Of a stretch of 64,000 nt of DNA, positions 1 to 8,541 are shown one piece after another. Position 1 is the first letter of the stretch. Every line of letters begins with the position of its first letter. The notes beneath the pieces were generated by a model. It did not search any database. It had not been told where the DNA came from and worked only from the letters and a program-made list of their open reading frames with translations. The translations under genes were made by a program, and so were the position numbers. Location: the NCBI GenBank assembly GCA_023249305.1, contig JAHFCU010000005.1:34274-98273 (forward strand). The letters run 5' to 3'. The stretch is from Gemmatimonadota bacterium (GTDB lineage: Bacteria; Gemmatimonadota; Gemmatimonadetes; Gemmatimonadales; Gemmatimonadaceae).

Positions 1-2
1 AA

Positions 3-842
3 TGGTGGTGTTCGGCATCGGGAAAGCCGTGGACGTGGGATCCGCAGTACTACGTGGGCGTGTGGCTGGTGGTCGCGGTCCTCGCCGTCGCCTTCCACGC
101 GCTGTCGCGGCGCGCCCGCGCGCTCGGAGAATCGCGGCTTGTGTACTGGGGTGGCTGGAGCGCGGTGGGCCTCGTGTGGCAGGTGCTCGACTGGCCGATC
201 GGACCGCTCGCCGCAGGCTACCTGGCGAGTGCGCACGCCGTACAGTTCCTCTCGCTGGCGCTGGTCGCGCCGCCGCTGATGCTCCTCGCGGTGCGCCGGC
301 CCGTGGCGGCGAGTATGACGAACATGGGGGGCGAGGGCGCCATGCACCGCGCGCTCGAGTTCGTGACGCACCCCGTCGTCGCCGGCGTGGTCTTCAACCT
401 CGTGGCGATCACCACGCACGTGCCGGCCGTGGTGGACGCTCTGATGCCCACGCAGGCCGGTGCGTTTGTGATCGATCTCGCATGGCTGGCCGGTGGCCTC
501 GTGCTGTGGTGGCCCGTCATCGTGCACGCGCCGCGGCGGCCCTGGTTCAGCGTGCCGGTCGCGATGCTCTATCTGTTCCTCGCGACGCTGTTCCACACGG
601 GGATCGCGATGGTGATGCTGATCCGCGAATTCCCGATGTACGGCATCTACGAACTGGCGCCGCCGTGGCCGGTCTGGTCGCCGCTCGAGGATCAACACCT
701 GGCGGGCGGCGTGATGGAGCTGGCGGGCGCGGCGGTGATCTTCGGCATCATCACCGTGATGTTCTTCCGGTGGAGCGGCGGCGTCTCGGGCGAGGCCGCG
801 CCCCCGGCGCCCCCGGCGCCCCCGGCGCCGCCGCGGGATTAG
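3..842 (+). CDS. CtaG-like cytochrome c oxidase assembly factor (5' partial)
   Basis: Multi-pass inner-membrane protein of the caa3_CtaG family, which helps assemble or deliver copper to haem-copper oxidases. The frame is open from the window edge, and codons before the first GTG (position 54) encode W-T-W-D-P, a motif typical of the family's N-terminus, so the gene almost certainly starts upstream and is truncated by the window. About 279 residues are visible. They form hydrophobic helices with conserved-looking His residues (for example in THPVV and ATLFHTG) that could bind metal. The C-terminus ends in a simple Ala-Pro repeat encoded by three copies of a CCCCCGGCG unit. The next gene starts 10 bp downstream. 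Family assignment is by recognition of sequence pattern; the substrate oxidase is not in the window. Confidence 0.72.
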   Translation, partial: WWCSASGKPWTWDPQYYVGVWLVVAVLAVAFHALSRRARALGESRLVYWGGWSAVGLVWQVLDWPIGPLAAGYLASAHAVQFLSLALVAPPLMLLAVRRPVAASMTNMGGEGAMHRALEFVTHPVVAGVVFNLVAITTHVPAVVDALMPTQAGAFVIDLAWLAGGLVLWWPVIVHAPRRPWFSVPVAMLYLFLATLFHTGIAMVMLIREFPMYGIYELAPPWPVWSPLEDQHLAGGVMELAGAAVIFGIITVMFFRWSGGVSGEAAPPAPPAPPAPPRD

Positions 843-852
843 TTTTCGCCCG

Positions 853-1746
853 ATGTCCACGAACGTCGCGCACCCGCATCACCGGGCTTGGGTCACCGAT
901 TCTCTGCTCCTCCTGATGGCCACGATCTGGGGGGTCAACTTCTCGGTGGTGAAGTTCGGGCTGCGCTTCATGGACCCGCTCGCGTTCAATGCGGTGCGCG
1001 TCATGCTCGCCGGCGGCACGCTCATGGTCATCGCGCGGGCGCTGCGACTCCCCCTGCCACCACGCCGACAACTGTGGGCGCTGCTCGGCCTCGGCGTACT
1101 AGGACACGGCGTGTACCAGGCCCTCTTCATCGAGGGGATCGCGCGCACGCGCGCCGGCAACGCCTCGTTGGTCATGGCGGTGACACCGGTGCTGATCGCC
1201 GTATTCGGCCGCCTGCGCGGCATCGAGAAGCTGCACGCGCGCGCCTATGCGGGGATCGCGCTTTCGGTAAGTGGCATCGGCGTGGTGATGAGCGGCACGG
1301 CCGCGGCGCGCTCCGGCGACGCGTCGCTCTTCGGTGACGGGCTGATCCTCCTGTCGTCGGCGAGCTGGGCGACCTACACCGTGCTGCTCAAGCCGTACAC
1401 GCACCACGTGGATGGCGTGCAAGTCTCGGCGCTCACGCTCGTGGGCGGCGCGGTGCCGCTCTGTCTGTTCGCCGTGCCGTCGCTGGCGCGCACGGAGTGG
1501 ACGGCGCTGCCGGTGTCGGCGTGGCTGTCGGTGTGCTACGGCGCGCTCTTCGCACTCGTGATCGCGTATCTCATTTGGTATCGCGGCATCAGGCTCATTG
1601 GCCCGACGCGCACGTCGATGTTCAGCAACCTGCAGCCCATTATCGCCGTGCTCGTCGCGTGGGCGGCGCTGGGTGAGGTGCCGACCGCGGCGCAAGGAGC
1701 GGGCGCCGCGGCGGTGATGGCGGGCCTCCTGCTCACGCGCGCATGA
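853..1746 (+). CDS. EamA/DMT-family transporter
   Basis: Predicted inner-membrane permease of the drug/metabolite transporter superfamily, 297 residues. It has the usual pattern of about ten hydrophobic segments in two EamA halves. The first half begins at LLLMATIWGVNFSVVKFG, and the second carries the family-like RLIGPTRTSMFSNLQP segment followed by VLVAWAALGE. Substrates of these proteins are diverse (amino acids, nucleotides, sugars) and cannot be read from sequence. It starts 10 bp after the CtaG-like gene and ends with an ATGA overlap into the HAD phosphatase gene, so the three are probably cotranscribed. No clear Shine-Dalgarno sequence precedes the ATG. Confidence 0.85.
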   Translation: MSTNVAHPHHRAWVTDSLLLLMATIWGVNFSVVKFGLRFMDPLAFNAVRVMLAGGTLMVIARALRLPLPPRRQLWALLGLGVLGHGVYQALFIEGIARTRAGNASLVMAVTPVLIAVFGRLRGIEKLHARAYAGIALSVSGIGVVMSGTAAARSGDASLFGDGLILLSSASWATYTVLLKPYTHHVDGVQVSALTLVGGAVPLCLFAVPSLARTEWTALPVSAWLSVCYGALFALVIAYLIWYRGIRLIGPTRTSMFSNLQPIIAVLVAWAALGEVPTAAQGAGAAAVMAGLLLTRA

Positions 1747-2438
1747 CTCGCGTCGTGCTCTTCGACATCGATGGGACGCTGCTCGCGAGCGGCGGCGTCG
1801 GCCGTCGCGCCATGGAAGGAGCGCTGCGGGCGCACTTCGGAACGATCGGCCCGACGCATTACCGTTACGACGGCAAGACCGACCGGCAAATCGTTCGCGA
1901 GTCCATGCGGCATGCTGGGTTCACCGACGCCGACGTTGACGCGCGCATGGAGTCGTTGCTGGCCGACTATCTCGCTCGGCTCGAGCATACCGTAATCACC
2001 GGCGACCACGGCGTACGCACACACCTCGGCGTCCCGGCGCTGCTCGACGCGCTCGACGCACGCGACGACGTGCTGTTGGGCCTGCTCACGGGGAATCTCG
2101 CGCCGGGGGCGGCGCTGAAGTTGCGCGCGGCGGGACTCGCACCGGAACGCTTCCGCGTGGGCGCGTTCGGGTCGGACCACGAACAGCGCACGGAACTGCC
2201 GATTATTGCGCAACGGCGCGCGTCGGCGCTGCTTGGCAGCGACGTGGCCGGCGAAGCGGTCGTTATCATTGGCGACACGCCGGCTGACGTGGAATGCGGA
2301 CGTGGCATCGGTGCTCGCGCAGTGGCGGTGGCAACAGGTCACTTCACGGTAACGGACCTCGCGGCGTATGGGCCGCACGCGGTGGTCGAGGACTTCACCG
2401 AGCTAGATGCGGCAATGCGCGCGATCTGCGATGCGTGA
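1743..2438 (+). CDS. HAD-superfamily hydrolase (phosphoglycolate phosphatase-like)
   Basis: Cytosolic phosphatase of the haloacid dehalogenase fold, 231 residues. Motif I is FDIDGTLL at residues 7-14 (nucleophile and acid/base Asp), motif II is LLTGN, and motif IV is IIGDTPADVECG with the Mg-binding acidic residues. Together with a helical cap between motifs I and II this resembles the Gph/PGP branch, but the substrate is unknown. The ATG overlaps the EamA stop by 4 bp, and the 3' end overlaps the CYTH gene by 8 bp, indicating translational coupling. Confidence 0.85.
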   Translation: MTRVVLFDIDGTLLASGGVGRRAMEGALRAHFGTIGPTHYRYDGKTDRQIVRESMRHAGFTDADVDARMESLLADYLARLEHTVITGDHGVRTHLGVPALLDALDARDDVLLGLLTGNLAPGAALKLRAAGLAPERFRVGAFGSDHEQRTELPIIAQRRASALLGSDVAGEAVVIIGDTPADVECGRGIGARAVAVATGHFTVTDLAAYGPHAVVEDFTELDAAMRAICDA

Positions 2439-3024
2439 AGTCGAACTGAAGGCCGTCGCCGCGGATCCCGCGACGCTGCGCGGGCGGCTGCTCGCGGCCG
2501 GTGCGCGCGAACTGTTCCGCGGCACGCTGTCGGACTGCCGCTACGACCTGCCGTCGCGCGACCTTCTCGCCAAGGACCACGTGCTGCGCCTGCGCGTGTC
2601 GGAGGACGCAGCCGGACGGCACGCGGTGCTCGACTGGAAGGGACCGACGGGCTACGACACGGGCTACAAGGTGCGCGACGAAATCTCGACGCCGTGCGGC
2701 GACGGCGCCGCGATGGCCGACATTCTCGAACGCATGGGCTACGTGGTGATCCGCGAGATTGACCGCGACATCGAGACGTACGAGGTGGCGGGGGCATCGC
2801 TGCGCATCGAACGTTATCCGCGCATGGATGTGCTCGTGGAGGTGGAAGGGGCGCCCGAGGCGATCGAGGCGGCCATCACGCTCGCCGGCCTCTCGCGCAG
2901 CGACTTCTCGAGCGAGCGACTACCCGAGTTCATCCTCCGCTATGAAGCGCGAATGGGCGAGCGCGCCGCCATCTGCCGGAGCGAACTGGCGGGCGAGTAT
3001 CGCTACAGCACCTTTGACGCGTGA
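2431..3024 (+). CDS. CYTH-domain protein (class IV adenylate cyclase / CyaB-like)
   Basis: About 197 residues of the CYTH triphosphate-tunnel fold. The signature E-x-E-x-K is at the extreme N-terminus (MREVELK), which is why the ATG at 2431 is preferred over in-frame upstream codons from 2407. Further charged strands follow (DYLP-type DHVLRLRVSEDA, VLDWKGP, EREIDRDIETY-like), as expected for residues lining the tunnel. Family members include class IV adenylate cyclases, thiamine triphosphatases and inorganic triphosphatases, and the activity here cannot be chosen from sequence alone. It overlaps the HAD gene by 8 bp. A CHAD protein, the usual partner domain of CYTH, is encoded separately at 10353-11438. 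Confidence 0.8.
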   Translation: MREVELKAVAADPATLRGRLLAAGARELFRGTLSDCRYDLPSRDLLAKDHVLRLRVSEDAAGRHAVLDWKGPTGYDTGYKVRDEISTPCGDGAAMADILERMGYVVIREIDRDIETYEVAGASLRIERYPRMDVLVEVEGAPEAIEAAITLAGLSRSDFSSERLPEFILRYEARMGERAAICRSELAGEYRYSTFDA

Positions 3025-3028
3025 CGCC

Positions 3029-5683
3029 GTGAGCGACAGCGCCCCCGACTACGTGCTCCCTGAGCTCACGCGATCTCTGCGCGCGCTTGGCGCCGCGCGC
3101 TGGCTACGCGACGCCGACCACGCGCGCTTCTTCACACCATTGCTGACGGCGCGCCGCAGCGCGGCGCGCGTGCGCACCGCTGAGGGACAGGTGGCCGCGT
3201 TCCAGGCCGACAGACTGCGGCGCGCGCTGGCCGACGCGGTGGACCAGATGGCGGCGGGCCGCCACCCGCGGTCAGCGCCTGACCGCCGCGCGTTCGTCGC
3301 GCGCATCACCGATGCGGGCGCTGGCGTGTGGCAGTCGCTCGACACGCTCGAGCAGCGCGGCGAGGCGCTGACCGCGGCGGGAACGGACGCGCGCGCCGGC
3401 GCGTGGAACGCGTGGCTGGCCGCACTGCAACAGCTCTTCCTCGCCGCCGACGCCTGGTGGATGGCGATCGTGGAGCAGCGCGACGGCTCGCGACCGCGCG
3501 GCACTGGCACACCGCGCGCGCTCGGCGCCGCACTGCTGCTGGCCCTCGCGCCCGCCGGGCTTCGGGCGCAGCAACATCTCACGTATCGCGTCACGGGCGC
3601 GCCGACGGAGGCGTTGCGCGCTGCGGGTTTCGATGTCGTCGGCATCGAAGGCACTGCATCTCTTGTCGTCGCCGAGCCCGTGGAGTTGGCGCGGCTGCAG
3701 GCAACCGGCGCGCTGGCGCAACTCGTCACGGCTCCACGCACCGACCAACGCCGCCTGATGCAGCTGCGCGCGGTCGCGACGTCCACCACGGTGTATCGGT
3801 CGTATGACGACCCGCGGCGCGGCATCCGCGCGTGGGTTGATTCGCTGGCGGCATCGAATACGCGCGTCAGCGTGGACACCGTGGGGCGAACGTTCGAGGA
3901 TCGCCCCATTCTCGCCGTGAAGATCGGGCCGCGAGGCGATTCACCGGCGCGCCCTAATGTGCTCTTCATCGCGACGCACCATGCCCGCGAGTGGGCGGCA
4001 ACGGAGATGGCGCTACGCCTCATCCGACGGTTGGCGACAGCGACCGACGCGCGCACCGACTCACTCGTGAACCAGCGCGACATCTGGATCGTGCCGGTCG
4101 TGAACCCCGACGGCTACGAGTTCACGTTCACGACCGACCGGCTGTGGCGTAAGAACCGCCGGCCGATGGCGGGCGGTGCGATCGGCGTTGACCTCAATCG
4201 CAACCACAGCACCAACTGGGGCCTCGACAATCTCGGCTCGTCGCCGGATCCGCCGGCGGAGATCTATCGCGGGCCGTCGCCGGCGTCCGAGCCAGAAGTG
4301 AGCGCGCTGCAGGCATGGCACGCGCTGCACCCGCCGGTCATCTCGGTGTCCTACCACTCGTACGCGGGCCTGCTGCTCATTCCACCGGGTGCGCGCAGTG
4401 GGATTCTACCAGGGGACCTCGACGTGTATCGCGTGCTCGCCGGCACCAACGCGCGTCCGGCCGTCCGTGACCATTTGCCGGGTTCGATGCGCACCTTTTA
4501 CTCGCCGTCGCCGGCGTGGATGTTGTATCCGACGAACGGTGAGTACACCGACTGGGCGAGCGCCACCTTCGGAACGATCAGCATCAGCCCTGAAGTTTCG
4601 AGCGGCTACGGTCCCAGCGGTTACTACGGCTTCGAGTTCCCAGACGACGAGACGCTGCTGCAGCAGTTGTTCACCGACAACCTGCCCTTTGCGCTCGATG
4701 CGATCGAGATGGCGCGAACCCCGAGTGCGTATTTGAGTCCCTCGACGGGGCTGCGCGCCGAGCGCTGGGTGTTGGAGAGCGGGACGCAGCCGCTGCGCGT
4801 GCGCGCTCCGGCGTCAGCGGTCGCGAGCGCGACGCTCACCGCGGCGGGACAGCCGGTGAGCATTGGCGTTGACTCGGTGGCCGGCGGCCTGTACGCGCGC
4901 CGGCTCATCGCTCAGGGCTCGGCCGCCGCCCGGCCGGCGACGATCGTCGCGTCATCCGGTACGGAGCGCGTGACGTGGACGCTGCTCGCCGCCGCGGGCG
5001 CGGAGAGTGGGGACACAACGTGGAAGCTTACGGGCTTCACCACCGACACGTCGCAGCGCTTCATCGGGCGTGCCGCCTACCGGAGCAACGGCAGCAGCGA
5101 GATGCGCTCGTCGCTGTTCGCGGTGCCCTACTACGCGGACACGGTGAGTCTCACCTTCTGGACGACGCACTCCGGCGACGGCTTCTCGGAGATTCCGTAT
5201 GGCCTGGTTCGCGTCTCGACCGACAGCGGACGCACGTGGTCCGTCGTCGCGCGGCTCCAGGGAGCGGGAACCGCGTGGTATCCTCAGGATGTGCGCGTAG
5301 GCGGCCTGCGCGGCACGCAGGTGATGCTGTCGTTCCAGTCGCTGAACATGCCGTGGTGGCTTGATGAGGTGGCGGTGTTCGCCAACGGCGCGCCGTCGGC
5401 GACGAACAGCAGCGGCGCCGCAGCGCGGATGCTGCCGTCGGCGAACCCGGTGCGCGGCAACACCGTCACGTTCACGTGGCCGTTCGCGGGCAAGAGCGGA
5501 CGCCTCATCGTATATGATCTCACCGGTCGTGCGGTATGGAGCCATGACATCGCGAGCACGGCGGACGACGTGACCTGGGACCTGACTCAACGTCAGGTGC
5601 CGAATGGCGCATATCTGGTGCTTGCCCAAAGCGGGGGCGCGCATGCACGGTTGAGGCTGTTCGTCGCGCGGGAGGCGCCGTGA
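3029..5683 (+). CDS. M14 zinc carboxypeptidase with C-terminal sorting-like domain and unusual N-terminal extension
   Basis: The peptidase core carries the M14 signature: zinc ligands in HHAREW (about residues 317-321), substrate-binding residues in LWRKNR and DLNRN, the third ligand His in SVSYHSY, and the general-base Glu in ISPEV. After the catalytic domain come beta-rich segments and a C-terminal domain with NPVRG, YDLTGRAVW and VPNGAYLVL, resembling type A sorting domains of type 9 secretion cargo. The open frame runs from GTG 3029 (884 residues), but a typical export signal (charged start, hydrophobic ALLLALAPAG, then AQQ) begins only near GTG 3470 or ATG 3461. The real secreted protein may therefore start there, with the first ~147 helical residues being a separate or fused gene product. 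The stop overlaps acpS by 4 bp. Confidence 0.8.
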   Translation: MSDSAPDYVLPELTRSLRALGAARWLRDADHARFFTPLLTARRSAARVRTAEGQVAAFQADRLRRALADAVDQMAAGRHPRSAPDRRAFVARITDAGAGVWQSLDTLEQRGEALTAAGTDARAGAWNAWLAALQQLFLAADAWWMAIVEQRDGSRPRGTGTPRALGAALLLALAPAGLRAQQHLTYRVTGAPTEALRAAGFDVVGIEGTASLVVAEPVELARLQATGALAQLVTAPRTDQRRLMQLRAVATSTTVYRSYDDPRRGIRAWVDSLAASNTRVSVDTVGRTFEDRPILAVKIGPRGDSPARPNVLFIATHHAREWAATEMALRLIRRLATATDARTDSLVNQRDIWIVPVVNPDGYEFTFTTDRLWRKNRRPMAGGAIGVDLNRNHSTNWGLDNLGSSPDPPAEIYRGPSPASEPEVSALQAWHALHPPVISVSYHSYAGLLLIPPGARSGILPGDLDVYRVLAGTNARPAVRDHLPGSMRTFYSPSPAWMLYPTNGEYTDWASATFGTISISPEVSSGYGPSGYYGFEFPDDETLLQQLFTDNLPFALDAIEMARTPSAYLSPSTGLRAERWVLESGTQPLRVRAPASAVASATLTAAGQPVSIGVDSVAGGLYARRLIAQGSAAARPATIVASSGTERVTWTLLAAAGAESGDTTWKLTGFTTDTSQRFIGRAAYRSNGSSEMRSSLFAVPYYADTVSLTFWTTHSGDGFSEIPYGLVRVSTDSGRTWSVVARLQGAGTAWYPQDVRVGGLRGTQVMLSFQSLNMPWWLDEVAVFANGAPSATNSSGAAARMLPSANPVRGNTVTFTWPFAGKSGRLIVYDLTGRAVWSHDIASTADDVTWDLTQRQVPNGAYLVLAQSGGAHARLRLFVAREAP

Positions 5684-6063
5684 TTGTCGGGGTGGGCTTC
5701 GACCTGGTCGACATCGAACGCGTGGAGCGCCTGCTGCACGGCAAGGGCGACCGCGCGCTTGCGCGCTTGTTCATGGATCGCGAAGTGGCCTACGCCACGG
5801 CCCGCGCGCGCCCGGCGATGCATCTCGCGGCGCGGCTCGCCGCGAAGGAAGCGGCATTCAAGGCACTCGCCGGCAGCGAGAGCGCGCGGCTGATCGGGTG
5901 GAAGGACATCGAGGTGATCTCGCGGCCCGGACACGCCCCCGAACTCGTGCTTCACGGACGCGCGCAACAGCGCGCCGAAGTCCTTGGCGTGCGGCGCCAC
6001 TGGCTGACGCTCTCGCACAGCGACACGACGGCTGGCGCGGTGGTGGTGTTGGAAACGGACTAG
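5680..6063 (+). CDS. acpS: Holo-[acyl-carrier-protein] synthase
   Basis: 4'-phosphopantetheinyl transferase that moves phosphopantetheine from CoA to a serine of acyl carrier protein, activating it for fatty acid synthesis. The 127-residue length is typical of AcpS. The two family motifs are present: GVGFDLVDIERVE near the N-terminus (Mg-binding Asp) and RLAAKEAAFKAL in the middle (Glu and Lys), and the end shows the usual LSHSD motif. It starts with GTG overlapping the M14 peptidase stop (GTGA). It converges with lgt, leaving only 15 bp between them. Confidence 0.95.
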   Translation: MIVGVGFDLVDIERVERLLHGKGDRALARLFMDREVAYATARARPAMHLAARLAAKEAAFKALAGSESARLIGWKDIEVISRPGHAPELVLHGRAQQRAEVLGVRRHWLTLSHSDTTAGAVVVLETD

Positions 6064-6078
6064 CGCCGCCGCCGCGGG

Positions 6079-6924
6079 CTACGCCCGTGAGCGAGCGTAG
6101 ATGCCCGGCTTGCCTTCGCCCACGTCGCGACGCATCTGCATCCACACCAGGCCGCCGACCGCGAAGCACAGCGCTATCGACTGCGCGAGTGTAAGCGGAC
6201 CCATGAAACGGTCATCTTTGGCGCGGAAGAATTCCACGATGAACCGTTCGAGGCCGGCCATCACGCAGTAAAGGCCGAACAGCCATCCCTCGGCGTGCCG
6301 ATGATCGCGCAGCTTCCACAAGATCCAGAAGATCGCCAGACCCATGGCGACCTCGTAGAGCTGCGTGGGGTGCACGGCGATCACCTCGAGCGGCGGCCGC
6401 CCCGCGAGCGTCTTCACCCCGAACTGCTCGACGAGGTTCTGCACGGTGGACGGCGGATAGCCGTTGGGGAACATCACCGCCCAGCGCGAGTCCCACGGAC
6501 GGCCGTAGTCGTCACCGACGGCCCAGCAGCCCGTGCGGCCAATCGCATAGGCAGCCGCGAGCCCGGCGGCCGACACGTCGCTGATGCGCGAGAACGGCTG
6601 GTGCCGCCACCGAATCACGGCGGCCGAGGCGAGTATGCCGCCCACGAGCCCGCCCCAAAACACGAAACCCGCGGTGTGCAGCAGCGCATGCGGGTCACGG
6701 TACAGGATGGCGTAGTAGATCTTGGCGCCGAGCAATCCGCCGACCACGGCGCCGACGAGCACGTCGGCCAGGATTTCGCCGTCGTGTCCCCGCCGCACTA
6801 ACTCCACCTGCGCCACGAACTGCGCCATCAAGAACGCGAGCAGCATGGCGACGCCGAACCCGGTCAGCGTCAGCGGGCCGAGGTGCAGCTCGAAGGGGTA
6901 GACGACGATAGCGGCGGAGGTCAT
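6079..6924 (-). CDS. lgt: Phosphatidylglycerol--prolipoprotein diacylglyceryl transferase
   Basis: Inner-membrane enzyme that attaches diacylglycerol from phosphatidylglycerol to the lipobox cysteine of prolipoproteins, the first step of lipoprotein maturation. Its 281 residues contain about seven hydrophobic segments and the Lgt signature region GRTGCWAVGDDYGRPWD, with the essential Arg and Gly residues. HPTQLYE and LERFIVEFFRAKDDR follow, all conserved Lgt motifs. Potential clients in this window are the SusD lipoprotein and the RCC1-repeat lipoprotein. It stands alone between acpS (convergent) and the PP2C gene (same strand, about 80 bp upstream). Confidence 0.95.
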   Translation of the reverse strand: MTSAAIVVYPFELHLGPLTLTGFGVAMLLAFLMAQFVAQVELVRRGHDGEILADVLVGAVVGGLLGAKIYYAILYRDPHALLHTAGFVFWGGLVGGILASAAVIRWRHQPFSRISDVSAAGLAAAYAIGRTGCWAVGDDYGRPWDSRWAVMFPNGYPPSTVQNLVEQFGVKTLAGRPPLEVIAVHPTQLYEVAMGLAIFWILWKLRDHRHAEGWLFGLYCVMAGLERFIVEFFRAKDDRFMGPLTLAQSIALCFAVGGLVWMQMRRDVGEGKPGIYARSRA

Positions 6925-7003
6925 GCGGGGAAGATACTCAGTGGCGACGTGTAGACGCGACGTTCAGGCTGCGGCTCGCCTTGGGGAGCGTGCGAGGACA
7001 TGA

Positions 7004-7885
7004 TCAGCCGTCCGCCTGCGGCATCGCGCGCCCGACCACGATGGAGATGTTGTCGCTGCCGCCACCGTCGAGCGCGTCCTGCAGCAGCGCCTCGCAGACT
7101 TGTCGCGCCGACGTCATGGTGCGCAAACGCTCGGCGATCTGCTCGTCGCTGACATGCTTGGTCAGCCCATCGCTGCAGAGCAGGTGCACATGGTTCCAGT
7201 CGTTCTCGATGGCGGTCACCACGGGCGACGCCTCGGGCCCGCCGATGGCGCTCGAGAGCACGTGCCTCCAGCGCTCGTGCCCTGGATCCGACCGCCGGAT
7301 GACGCCCGCGGAAATCAACTCCTCGGCAACCGTCTGGTCGCGCGAAACTTGATGCAGCGTGCCATGGCGCAGCGTGTAGAAGCGGCTGTCGCCGACTTGG
7401 AGGACATATGCTCGGGGCCAGACGCCAAGAAACGCGGTGAGCGTGGTCGCCATGCCCGCGCGATCATCCACAGCGCCGCGCTGGGTCAGCCTGGCGTGGA
7501 CGCGCATTGCCCCTTCCTGGAGCACATGCGTGAACTCCGCGTCGTCGTTGGGATCGGCCGAGTAGTAACAGTGCACCGAGCGCGTGAGGTAGGCGGCGAT
7601 GCCGTCGAGCGCAAACCGGCTCGCTTCTTCGCCGCCCACGCTGCCACCGACACCATCGGCCACCATCGCGAGAAAGGCGAGACGGTCGGTGTCGCTCGCG
7701 CTGAGGGTTCCTGCCGGGATGCTCGTCTGATGAACGGTGAGCTGCTTGTACAGCGAAGCAATGAGAAAGTGATCCTGATTCTCCTTGCGCACCTTGCCCA
7801 CATGCGTGACGCCGAAGACATCCAGTTCGGTGTCCCGCGGCTTGCGCGGGATGCCACCGGTTGGGCTTTCACGAATGGGCATCAT
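7004..7885 (-). CDS. PP2C-family serine/threonine protein phosphatase
   Basis: Metal-dependent protein phosphatase that would reverse Ser/Thr kinase signalling. It shows the PP2C motif series: GKVRKENQDHF (metal Asp), MVADGVGG, GDSRFY, LCSDGLT and SDNISIVV. There is no membrane segment, so it is cytosolic. The frame is open to 7948, but the ATG at 7885 (first of two consecutive ATGs) is preferred because GGAG lies about 6-7 bases before it. That gives 293 residues, a normal size for Stp/PrpC proteins. No partner kinase is encoded in the window. Confidence 0.92.
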   Translation of the reverse strand: MMPIRESPTGGIPRKPRDTELDVFGVTHVGKVRKENQDHFLIASLYKQLTVHQTSIPAGTLSASDTDRLAFLAMVADGVGGSVGGEEASRFALDGIAAYLTRSVHCYYSADPNDDAEFTHVLQEGAMRVHARLTQRGAVDDRAGMATTLTAFLGVWPRAYVLQVGDSRFYTLRHGTLHQVSRDQTVAEELISAGVIRRSDPGHERWRHVLSSAIGGPEASPVVTAIENDWNHVHLLCSDGLTKHVSDEQIAERLRTMTSARQVCEALLQDALDGGGSDNISIVVGRAMPQADG

Positions 7886-8001
7886 CGGGATCTCCGGGGG
7901 ACGAGAGATTCGCTCACCGCCGGAAAATACGACGAATACTCGGCGCAAGGCCAGCCAAGATTGGGCCGCTCGGTGCGGAGGGCCGCGCGCCGGATGCGAA
8001 G

Positions 8002-8541
8002 CTACGGCTGCGGCGGGGCGAGGATGCCCCAGAGGGCGACGTCCTCGGCGACGCCCCAGCGGTAGAAGTGTCGCCGCAGTGTGCCCTCGTGCTGCATGCC
8101 CGCCTTGGCCATGACGCGGCCGGAGGCCGGGTTGCGCGTCATGTGGTGCGCGTAGATCCGTTCAACTCCGACATGGCTGAAGCCCCACGCGATCATCGCA
8201 CGCGCGGCCTCCGTGGCGTACCCGCGTCCCCAGAATGGAAGGCCGATCCAGTACCCAAGCTCCGCGCGGCGCTGCGCCAGCTCAATGCGCATCGAGATGG
8301 CGCCGATGAGCCCCGCTTCGGCCTCAGTGACGGCGAGCGTGGCGCTCTCGTGGCGCGTCCACGCGCCCTCGTGTGTGGCAATCCACGACACGGCTGCGCC
8401 ATCTGGATACGGATGTGGAATGGACAGCGTCGTGTCGGCCACCTCGCGTGTGCCGGCAAGCCGCTGCACGGAGGTGGCGTCGCTGAGCTGGAACGGCCGG
8501 AGCACAAGCCGTGCGGTCGCGAGCGTCGGGAGCTTGCGCAT
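8002..8541 (-). CDS. GNAT-family N-acetyltransferase (RimJ/RimL type)
   Basis: 179-residue cytosolic acetyltransferase. The N-terminal TARLVLRPFQLSDA is typical of the RimJ/RimL/Acetyltransf_3 group, and ELGYWIGLPFWGRGYATEA is the acetyl-CoA binding region with the (Q/R)xxGxG/A loop. NPASGRVMAKAGM is the conserved late motif. The family acetylates ribosomal protein N-termini, aminoglycosides or small metabolites, and the substrate here is unknown. Its ATG overlaps the stop of the upstream sulfite-oxidase-fold gene (ATGA), so the two are coupled. Confidence 0.9.
   Translation of the reverse strand: MRKLPTLATARLVLRPFQLSDATSVQRLAGTREVADTTLSIPHPYPDGAAVSWIATHEGAWTRHESATLAVTEAEAGLIGAISMRIELAQRRAELGYWIGLPFWGRGYATEAARAMIAWGFSHVGVERIYAHHMTRNPASGRVMAKAGMQHEGTLRRHFYRWGVAEDVALWGILAPPQP

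Noticed and set aside
782..835. CCCCCGGCG direct repeat as a mobile or CRISPR-like array
   Set aside because: Three 9-bp units in frame that simply encode an Ala-Pro tail of the CtaG-like protein.
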